Assembly (NCBI GenBank): GCA_964641715.1
Contig: CAZXMB010000098.1
Location: 1 to 11,860 of the forward strand
Length of the DNA: 11,860 nt
DNA from: CAZXMB01 sp964641715
GTDB lineage: Bacteria > Desulfobacterota > BSN033 > UBA1163
Direction of reading: 5' to 3'
The stretch's first letter is position 1; the number at the start of each line of letters is the position of its first letter. The notes under the pieces were generated by a model that was given only the letters and a program-made list of their open reading frames with translations, did no database searches and was not told where the DNA came from. Made by a program: the position numbers and the translations under genes. Positions 6,608 to 11,860 of the stretch are shown here, in pieces.

Positions 6608-7365
6608 CCCTCTCTAAAGCGATCATTCGGGTGATTCGTCTGAAGAAATCCTTTTCAAAGGGGGAGAGAGGAGAGCCTCTCAAGGTGTTGGATGGTATTG
6701 ATCTCTCCATTTCGGAAGGCGAGTTTATTTCCATCCTGGGTCCGAGCGGATGCGGGAAGTCCACCTTTCTACATATATTGGCCGGACTCGATAAACAGGA
6801 TGAAGGAGAAGTTTATCTGGATGATCGTTTAATTACCGGTCCGGGACCGGATCATACCATGATATTTCAAGATTACAGCCTTTTCCCCTGGATGACGGTG
6901 AAAAAGAATATCGGATTGGGGTTAAAAGCCACGGGAGTTCCACCGGAGATGAGGGAGGCCATCTGTCGGGAGCACATTCAACTCGTTCATCTCGAAGGAT
7001 TTGAGGATCATTATCCCCACGAGCTTTCCGGCGGCATGAAACAGCGGGTCGCCATCGCCCGGGGTTTTGCCCTTAACCCCAGAGTCCTTTTTATGGACGA
7101 ACCTTTCGGAGCCCTCGATGCCCAAACCCGGGTCGCCCTCCAGCAGGAGTTGATAAGGATTTTCACCTCTACAAGAAAGACCATTGTATTCGTCACGCAC
7201 AATGTTTCCGAAGCCGTATTTCTTTCGGACCGAATTGTGGTCTGTACCAAAAGACCGATGAAGGTGAAAACCATTTTTCGAGTTGAGATAGAGCGGCCCC
7301 GTGATCGGTTTGGGGTCTCTTTCAACGAATTCTGTAAACAGGTGGCCCAAGTCCTCGATGTTTAA
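6604..7365 (+). CDS. ABC transporter ATPase, NitT/TauT (SsuB-like) type
   Basis: This 253-residue cytoplasmic ATPase drives the importer. It shows Walker A 'GPSGCGKST' (46-54), the Q-loop Gln89 in 'MIFQDYSLFPW', the signature 'LSGGMKQRVAIARGFA' (141-156), Walker B 'VLFMDEPFGALDA' (161-173) and the switch His199 in 'FVTHNVSEA'. All catalytic residues are present and the length is typical of SsuB/TauB. The ATG at 6604 overlaps the permease stop (ATGA) with AAAAGGGA about 8 nt upstream; a GTG at 6583 in frame would add seven residues encoded within the permease gene and is less likely. The next gene begins 1 nt after the stop, so the importer and the hydro-lyase are translationally linked, which supports a shared substrate. 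Confidence 0.9.
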   Translation: MTLSKAIIRVIRLKKSFSKGERGEPLKVLDGIDLSISEGEFISILGPSGCGKSTFLHILAGLDKQDEGEVYLDDRLITGPGPDHTMIFQDYSLFPWMTVKKNIGLGLKATGVPPEMREAICREHIQLVHLEGFEDHYPHELSGGMKQRVAIARGFALNPRVLFMDEPFGALDAQTRVALQQELIRIFTSTRKTIVFVTHNVSEAVFLSDRIVVCTKRPMKVKTIFRVEIERPRDRFGVSFNEFCKQVAQVLDV

Positions 7366-7366
7366 T

Positions 7367-8623
7367 ATGACGATCACCGAAAAGATCTTGGCCGCCCACT
7401 CTGGTGTCAGGAGGGTGAAACCGGGGGACCTGGTATTCGCCAAGCTCGATTTGGCCATGTCTACCGATATCACCACACCCATGGCCATCCCCATTTTTGA
7501 GAAGATGGGTGTGAATCATCTCTTTGATCCTAATCGGATCGTTCTGGTCAACGACCACCTTGTCCCTGCCAAAGACATCGCATCAGCAGAGTTGTCGAGA
7601 GCCATGAGACAATTTGCTAAGAAACATAAAATTAAATATTACTTTGAGGTTGGTCGCTCCGGGATATGTCACCAATTGCTTCCAGAGGAAGGGTTGGTGG
7701 TTCCTGGTGACCTTGTCGTAGGAGCCGATTCTCATACCTGTACCTATGGTGCCCTGGGGGCCGTTGCCGTTGGGATTGGAAGTACAGACTTAGCCGCTTC
7801 ATGGGCCTTGGGGGAGAATTGGTTTAGAGTCCCTAAGACGATCAAGGTGATCTATAAAGGAAGACTTCCTAAATGGATTGGGGGAAAGGATTTGATCCTC
7901 CATACCCTTGGGGATATTGGAGTAGAGGGTGCCCGTTATCAGACCCTGGAGTTTTCAGGGGAAGTGATCTCCAAACTTCCGATGTCGGACCGATTCACCC
8001 TTTGCAACATGGCCGCTGAGGCGGGTGCCAAAAATGGAATTATCGAGCCAGATGGGATCACTCTTCAATATTTAAAAGGGAGAGCAAAGAAAAGGTATCG
8101 TTTCTTCCAATCCGATCCGGATGCACCCTATTCGAATCTCCTTGAATATGACATTTCTCATCTCGAACCATTGGTTGCACTCCCCCCTTTGCCAAGTGAT
8201 GTGAGGAAGGCAAGGGAGGTTGGCCGCATTACAATCGATCAGGTCTTTTTAGGTTCGTGTACGAATGGCCGTATTGAGGATTTTCGGATAGCTGCTCAAA
8301 TCCTTAAGAAGAGAAAGGTAGCAAAAGGGATGAGGTTGATTGTCATCCCAGCCAGTCAGACGGTCTTTAAAAAGATGGTTTCGGAAGGTTTGGCTGCTCA
8401 TTTCATCGCCGCAGGTGCTTTGATCGGTCCTCCCACATGTGGTCCTTGCATTGGGGGTCATATGGGCGTAATGGCTTCGGGCGAGAAGGTCCTCTCCACT
8501 TCGAATCGGAATTTTGTAGGGAGAATGGGCGACCCCACGAGCAAAATCTACCTGAGCGGTCCCGCGGTGGCCGCAGCCTCTGCCATCTTGGGGAGGGTTG
8601 CTGACCCGAGGGAGGTCATATAA
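7367..8623 (+). CDS. Hydro-lyase large subunit, LeuC/homoaconitase/dimethylmalate-dehydratase type
   Basis: This 418-residue protein has the length of the archaeal-type LeuC/HacA/DmdA group rather than enteric LeuC (about 466). Three [4Fe-4S] ligands are visible: Cys298 in 'GSCTNGR', Cys358 and Cys361 in 'TCGPCIGG'. Other family marks are 'MTITEKILAAHSG' at the start, 'VGADSHTCTYGALG' and a C-terminal 'SNRNFVGRMGDP'. The enzyme moves or adds water across a double bond of a di- or tricarboxylate. No LeuA or LeuB lies nearby; instead it follows an importer and belongs to a ligase/lyase operon, so a catabolic role is more likely than leucine synthesis. I chose the ATG 1 nt after the ATPase stop because it gives the usual N-terminus; an in-frame ATG at 7358, better placed for AGGTGG at 7340-7345, would add three residues. 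Substrate candidates are aconitate/citrate, homologous tricarboxylates or 2,3-dimethylmalate. Confidence 0.87.
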   Translation: MTITEKILAAHSGVRRVKPGDLVFAKLDLAMSTDITTPMAIPIFEKMGVNHLFDPNRIVLVNDHLVPAKDIASAELSRAMRQFAKKHKIKYYFEVGRSGICHQLLPEEGLVVPGDLVVGADSHTCTYGALGAVAVGIGSTDLAASWALGENWFRVPKTIKVIYKGRLPKWIGGKDLILHTLGDIGVEGARYQTLEFSGEVISKLPMSDRFTLCNMAAEAGAKNGIIEPDGITLQYLKGRAKKRYRFFQSDPDAPYSNLLEYDISHLEPLVALPPLPSDVRKAREVGRITIDQVFLGSCTNGRIEDFRIAAQILKKRKVAKGMRLIVIPASQTVFKKMVSEGLAAHFIAAGALIGPPTCGPCIGGHMGVMASGEKVLSTSNRNFVGRMGDPTSKIYLSGPAVAAASAILGRVADPREVI

Positions 8624-8629
8624 GGTGTC

Positions 8630-9136
8630 ATGGGCGGGAAGATTCGAGGGCATGCCATTACCTTAGGGGATCATATCAATACCGATGTGATCATCCCTGC
8701 CCGTTACTGCACGTGTTTCGACCCAGAGTATCTTGGTCAGCACTGCATGGAGGACCTGGATAGCAATTTCTTTAGAAAACGAAAACCGGGTGATCTTCTC
8801 GTAGCTGGAGATAATTTTGGATGTGGAAGTTCACGGGAGAGTGCGCCATTAGCTATCAAAGGAGCTGGGATCTCCTGTGTCATCGCCAAATCGTTTGCCC
8901 GGATCTTTTACAGAAATGCCATTAACACAGGACTTCTGATCTTTGAGTGTGAGGGATTGGCTGAGATGACAAGAGATGGAGACCTCCTGGAAGTCGATCC
9001 AGAAACCGGTCTTCTTTCGAACCTGAAAAGATCAAAATCTTTTGCTTCCGCTCCCTTTCCTGATTTGGTCAGGGAGATCATCGCACTGGGGGGTATGGTC
9101 CCGTTTGTGAGAAGACGGCTCGGAAAGAAAAGGTGA
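8630..9136 (+). CDS. Hydro-lyase small subunit, LeuD type
   Basis: This 168-residue partner of the preceding gene is typical of the short LeuD/HacB/DmdB group. It opens with 'GHAITLGDHINTDVIIPARY', and 'GDNFGCGSSRESAP' (60-73) supplies the conserved active-site Ser/Arg segment. The substrate-specificity loop, residues 26-29, reads Y-C-T-C. In characterised methanogen enzymes this loop is Y-L-R-T (homoaconitase) or Y-L-V-Y-like (isopropylmalate isomerase), so specificity cannot be read off directly. The ATG lies 6 nt after the LeuC-type stop, with GGAGGT further upstream and AAGGTG very close. It is the last gene of the operon; its stop is 6 nt from the stop of the convergent proS gene. Confidence 0.87.
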   Translation: MGGKIRGHAITLGDHINTDVIIPARYCTCFDPEYLGQHCMEDLDSNFFRKRKPGDLLVAGDNFGCGSSRESAPLAIKGAGISCVIAKSFARIFYRNAINTGLLIFECEGLAEMTRDGDLLEVDPETGLLSNLKRSKSFASAPFPDLVREIIALGGMVPFVRRRLGKKR

Positions 9137-9142
9137 GCCGCC

Positions 9143-10873
9143 CTATTTATTGTATTCATTCATCTCCTTCTCGATCACCTCCCGAATTTTTATCATCACT
9201 TCTTCTTTCTTCACCAGGACGATCTCGCCTGTTCTTCGCTTCTTGATCTCCACTAACCCTTTTTTTAAATTCTTTTCTCCCAGAGTGACTCTCAGGGGAA
9301 TGCCGAGGAGGTCGGCGTCTTTGAATTTCACTCCGGGGGTTTCTTCCCGATCATCATACAGGACTTCAACTCCTCCCTCTGATAAGGTCTGGTAAAGCTG
9401 TTCGGCGGTCTCCCGGATGAGGTCGATTTTCAGGTTCACCGGAAGAAGGAGGACCTGAAAGGGTGAGATGGACATGGGAAAGATTATCCCGTTTTTATCG
9501 AAATATTGCTCGATGGCCGCCGCCAACGTCCTTCCGATACCGATTCCGTAACTCCCCATCACCATCTCCTTTTCCTGACCTTGAGGATCGAGATAGGTCG
9601 CTCCCATCGCTTTGCTGTATTTTGTTCCGAGCTTGAAGGTGTGACCCACCTCAATCCCTTTATCCAATCGTGTCTCACTTCTGCAGAGAGGGCAGAGATC
9701 TCCCGGAACAAATTTACGAATATCAATGAATTGAGAGACCTGAAAATCCCGGCTCAGGTTGACATGGATCAGATGATGATCCGCCTCATTGGCACCCGTC
9801 GCAAAATTTATCATTCTTTGAATGTCGAGGTCAGCCAGGATAGGGATGGAGAGTCCTATCGGACCGGCAAACCCCTTCGGCGCATGGGTGATCTCTTCGA
9901 CGGTTCTCTCGTCAGCAAGTTGAAGGTTCTTCACCCCGAGAACCGTTATCAACTTCTTCTCACTGATCTCATGATCCCCTCTCACCAGGGCGGCCACACA
10001 GCCCTTATCGGTTTCAAAGATGAGGGTCTTCACCAGATCCTGAGCTGTAAGATGGAGGAATTGGGTGACCTCTTCAATGGTTCGTTTTTCAGGTGTCCAG
10101 ACCTTTTGAAGGGGTTTAAAGAGATCCGGATCAGGGGAGCCGTCCTTTTTGGGTCTTGCAAAGTCCGCTTTTTCAATATTGGCGGCATAGGAACAGCGGG
10201 TACAGCTCACAATCGTCTCCTCACCGGTCTCCGCAAGGACCATAAATTCATGGGAGTAGGTCCCGCCAATGAGGCCGGACTCGGCTTCCACAATCTTAAA
10301 TCTCAACCCGCAGCGGGTGAAGATGCGGGAATAGGCATCCACCATTTTTTGGTAACTCTCACTTTCTCCCTTCTGGTCTACATCAAAGCTATAGGCATCT
10401 TTCATGATGAATTCCCGTCCCCGCATGACACCGAAACGGGGTCGGATCTCATCTCTGAATTTGGTCTGGATCTGAAAGAGGTTGACAGGCAACTGTCGGT
10501 AGGAACGGATCTCTCTTCGTGCGATATCGGTGATCACCTCCTCATGGGTGGGGCCCAAACAGTAATCCCGGCCATGGCGATCCTTCAGCCTTGCCAGTTC
10601 TTTTCCATATTCTTCCCATCGATTGCTCTCCTGCCAGAGTTCCGATGGCTGAACAAAAGGAAGAAGCACTTCAATGGCTCCGGCCCGGTTCATCTCTTCC
10701 CGGATGATGGCCTCCACTTTTCGAATCGCCCGGAGGCCGAAGGGAAGGTAGGAATAGACTCCGGAGGTCAATTTTCTGATCATCCCTGCCCTGAGCATCA
10801 ACTGGTGACTCGGGACCTCTGCTTCAGAGGGGGTCTCTTTCAGGGTAGAAAGGAGATAGTGGGAAAAACGCAT
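9143..10873 (-). CDS. proS: Prolyl-tRNA synthetase, bacterial type with editing domain
   Basis: This 576-residue class II synthetase (E. coli ProS is 572) charges tRNA-Pro with proline. The catalytic core is at about 1-220 and 400-460: 'GPTHEE' (107-112), motif 2 'KFRDE' with 'MRGREFIMKDAYSF' (138-163) and motif 3 G-I-G-I-G-R (443-448). Between them, about 225-395, lies the inserted YbaK-like domain that removes mischarged Ala-tRNA-Pro; 'LVKTLIF' contains the Lys expected in its active site. The C-terminal anticodon-binding domain occupies about 465-576. The start is supported by AGGAGG 7 nt before the ATG on the minus strand. It converges with the hydro-lyase gene and diverges from the PAP2 gene. 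It is a housekeeping gene, functionally unrelated to the operon. Confidence 0.97.
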   Translation of the reverse strand: MRFSHYLLSTLKETPSEAEVPSHQLMLRAGMIRKLTSGVYSYLPFGLRAIRKVEAIIREEMNRAGAIEVLLPFVQPSELWQESNRWEEYGKELARLKDRHGRDYCLGPTHEEVITDIARREIRSYRQLPVNLFQIQTKFRDEIRPRFGVMRGREFIMKDAYSFDVDQKGESESYQKMVDAYSRIFTRCGLRFKIVEAESGLIGGTYSHEFMVLAETGEETIVSCTRCSYAANIEKADFARPKKDGSPDPDLFKPLQKVWTPEKRTIEEVTQFLHLTAQDLVKTLIFETDKGCVAALVRGDHEISEKKLITVLGVKNLQLADERTVEEITHAPKGFAGPIGLSIPILADLDIQRMINFATGANEADHHLIHVNLSRDFQVSQFIDIRKFVPGDLCPLCRSETRLDKGIEVGHTFKLGTKYSKAMGATYLDPQGQEKEMVMGSYGIGIGRTLAAAIEQYFDKNGIIFPMSISPFQVLLLPVNLKIDLIRETAEQLYQTLSEGGVEVLYDDREETPGVKFKDADLLGIPLRVTLGEKNLKKGLVEIKKRRTGEIVLVKKEEVMIKIREVIEKEMNEYNK

Positions 10874-10880
10874 TTCATTT

Positions 10881-10886
10881 CCTCCT
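10881..10886 (-). promoter_or_regulatory. Ribosome binding site of proS
   Basis: CCTCCT on the plus strand is AGGAGG on the minus strand, 7 nt before the proS ATG (complement of 10871-10873). Confidence 0.75.
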
Positions 10887-10893
10887 CAAATTC

Positions 10894-10922
10894 TTGATTT
10901 TTCCCCTTGTTTCTAATATATA
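10894..10922 (+). promoter_or_regulatory. Possible sigma-70-type promoter for the PAP2 gene
   Basis: TTGATT (10894-10899) and TATATA (10917-10922) are separated by 17 nt in the 61-nt divergent spacer. The -10-like box ends only 12 nt before the ATG at 10935, so the transcript would have almost no leader. The box is palindromic and AT-rich spacers give chance matches easily. Confidence 0.3.
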
Positions 10923-10934
10923 AAGTTCTCAAAA

Positions 10935-11792
10935 ATGAAGCGAATCGCTCCGACTCAAGGATTAACCCTCTTTTTTCTGATCACCCTGTTTCTCCTGGTC
11001 CTTATTTTCCGGGGCCAGATTCCCCTCTGGCGTTCCTTGCTTTTCCGCTATACCCTTTTATTGGGGCTCGTCTTCACCCTGGAGGTGGCCACCCAGAGAA
11101 GATCTAAAGGGAAGGGAAGGGATCTTTTCCATTCCTTCTCACCCATTCTCTTTGTGGTCCTCATCTACGAATCCCTCGGGGATTTGATCCAGTACCTCCG
11201 CACCGATATTGACGCTATCCTGATTAAAATCGATTTTTTTATCTTTGGCGTTCATCCGACTATCTGGATGGAACGATGGATCGTCCCCTGGTTTACAGAT
11301 ATCATGTCTTTTTGCTACGTCAGTTATTACTTTCTCCCGGTGATTTTTATTGTCCTCCTCTATCTGAAGGACAGGATAAAGGAACTTGATGAATCGATCT
11401 TTATCCTCGCCTTTGGCTACTACCTCTCCTTCGTCGGGTATATCCTCTTTCCTGCCATCGGACCCCGTTTCACCCTGACTCCCCTCCAATCCGTTCCTCT
11501 CGAAGGGAGCCTGCTGACCGATCTGGTCAGGGATGTGCTCAATTTTCTGGAGCATAATAAAAGGGACTGTATGCCCAGCGGCCATACTCAGATTGTCCTG
11601 ATGGTCCTGTTTTTGACATCCCGTTATGAAAAAATTTTGTTTTACCTCTATTTCCCAATTGTTTGTGGTCTCATTCTTTCTACCGTCTATCTGAGATACC
11701 ACTATGTCATCGATCTCATCGTCGGAGCTTCTTTCGCCTTGGGATGTATTCTCATCGCGCCCAGACTTTATAGAGTGTGGAAAAGGCATTAA
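10935..11792 (+). CDS. PAP2-superfamily membrane phosphatase/phosphotransferase (PAP2_3, IPC-synthase-like)
   Basis: This 285-residue protein has about six hydrophobic segments, two near the N-terminus and four from the middle onward. The PAP2 motifs are 'MPSGHT' with His217 and 'YLRYHYVID' with His256 as nucleophile and Asp260 as partner, in the arrangement of the inositol-phosphorylceramide-synthase-like branch. Such proteins hydrolyse or exchange phosphoester head groups of lipids at the outer face of the membrane; the actual lipid cannot be told from sequence. The start is the first available in frame and directly precedes a basic residue pair and the first membrane segment, but no Shine-Dalgarno sequence precedes it. 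It diverges from proS across 61 nt and is followed by a repeat-like stretch. Confidence 0.85.
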   Translation: MKRIAPTQGLTLFFLITLFLLVLIFRGQIPLWRSLLFRYTLLLGLVFTLEVATQRRSKGKGRDLFHSFSPILFVVLIYESLGDLIQYLRTDIDAILIKIDFFIFGVHPTIWMERWIVPWFTDIMSFCYVSYYFLPVIFIVLLYLKDRIKELDESIFILAFGYYLSFVGYILFPAIGPRFTLTPLQSVPLEGSLLTDLVRDVLNFLEHNKRDCMPSGHTQIVLMVLFLTSRYEKILFYLYFPIVCGLILSTVYLRYHYVIDLIVGASFALGCILIAPRLYRVWKRH

Positions 11793-11800
11793 TGATTACA

Positions 11801-11860
11801 ATAGCCAAACACCAAGCACCGATAACCAGATAAACTCCAATCTCCAATAACCAAAATTTG
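11801..11860. repeat. G-poor degenerate CCAA/ACC repeat tract (runs off the window)
   Basis: After the PAP2 stop the plus strand becomes nearly free of G and shows repeated CCAA or ACC cores every 7-10 nt: CACCAAG, CACCGAT, AACCAGAT, CTCCAAT, AACCAAA. It is non-coding in appearance and has no hairpin. Similar A/C-rich degenerate runs are, as I recall, common between genes in some Desulfobacterota and related draft genomes. It extends past the window, so its full length and unit are not visible. Confidence 0.5.

Larger units (their letters stand above)
1..9136 (+). other. Probable operon for uptake and CoA-dependent cleavage of a carboxylic acid
   Basis: Eleven plus-strand genes follow one another with 4-nt overlaps at 2596-2599 and 6604-6607 and gaps of 21, 10, 1, 84, 25, 29, 1 and 6 nt elsewhere. 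No hairpin followed by a T-run was seen inside. The promoter lies upstream of the window. Functionally the set contains a regulator, importer, hydro-lyase, CoA ligase and lyase, which can be ordered into one pathway. The 84-nt gap at 3818-3901 is the only place with room for an internal promoter or processing site. Confidence 0.7.

Noticed and set aside
6922..7494. A 190-codon open frame on the minus strand
   Set aside because: It is antisense to the ATPase and LeuC-type genes; a shadow frame.
7367..9136. Leucine biosynthesis leuC-leuD
   Set aside because: Family membership is clear, but no leuA or leuB is nearby, the pair follows an importer in an operon with a CoA ligase and lyase, and the small-subunit loop is atypical. 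I therefore left out the leu gene symbols.
9506..10897. A 463-codon open frame on the plus strand
   Set aside because: It is wholly antisense to proS, whose motifs are unmistakable; the plus-strand product has no recognisable domain and no ribosome binding site.
11139..11789. A 216-codon open frame on the minus strand
   Set aside because: It is antisense to the PAP2 gene, which carries the catalytic motifs and membrane segments; the opposite product is low in structure and unrecognisable.

Overview
The window looks like part of a bacterial chromosome of medium GC content (roughly 45-50 % by eye). The likely source is an anaerobe; I favour a syntrophic or sulfate-reducing Desulfobacterota-type organism. 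That guess rests on an anaerobe-style gene mix: a ferredoxin-like protein, an oxygen-sensitive [4Fe-4S] hydro-lyase and a CoA ligase/lyase pair. No rRNA, tRNA, CRISPR array, insertion sequence or phage gene is visible.

Positions 1-9136 hold eleven plus-strand genes in one tightly packed run, almost certainly an operon. The order is: the C-terminal part of a GntR/FCD regulator (5' end outside the window); a stand-alone citrate-synthase-fold lyase of the citryl-CoA lyase type; a succinyl-CoA-synthetase-like beta subunit; a small two-cluster ferredoxin-like protein; the matching alpha subunit with its phospho-histidine; a NitT/TauT-type ABC importer (binding protein, two different permeases, ATPase); and a LeuC/LeuD-type hydro-lyase pair. 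Junctions are 4-nt ATGA overlaps or gaps of 1-29 nt, except for 84 nt before the binding-protein gene.

Read together, the genes suggest a catabolic route. A carboxylic acid is imported by the ABC transporter. The LeuCD-like hydro-lyase hydrates or isomerises it to a tertiary 3-hydroxy-3-carboxy acid. The SucCD-like ligase turns it into its CoA thioester using a nucleoside triphosphate. The lyase splits it into an acyl-CoA (such as acetyl-CoA) and a 2-oxo acid. The chemistry resembles aconitate/citrate breakdown through citryl-CoA. However, the acid-contacting loop of the CoA-ligase beta subunit matches neither succinyl-CoA synthetase nor ATP-citrate lyase, and the specificity loop of the hydro-lyase small subunit matches neither standard form. 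The true substrate may therefore be an unrecognised branched di- or tricarboxylate. The role of the ferredoxin-like protein, coded between the two ligase subunits, is unknown.

From 9143 the content is unrelated. A housekeeping prolyl-tRNA synthetase (minus strand) meets the operon end to end with only 6 nt between stop codons. Divergent from it is a PAP2-family membrane phosphatase/transferase gene that has no visible ribosome binding site. The last ~60 nt are a G-poor run of degenerate CCAA-containing units that looks like an intergenic repeat.
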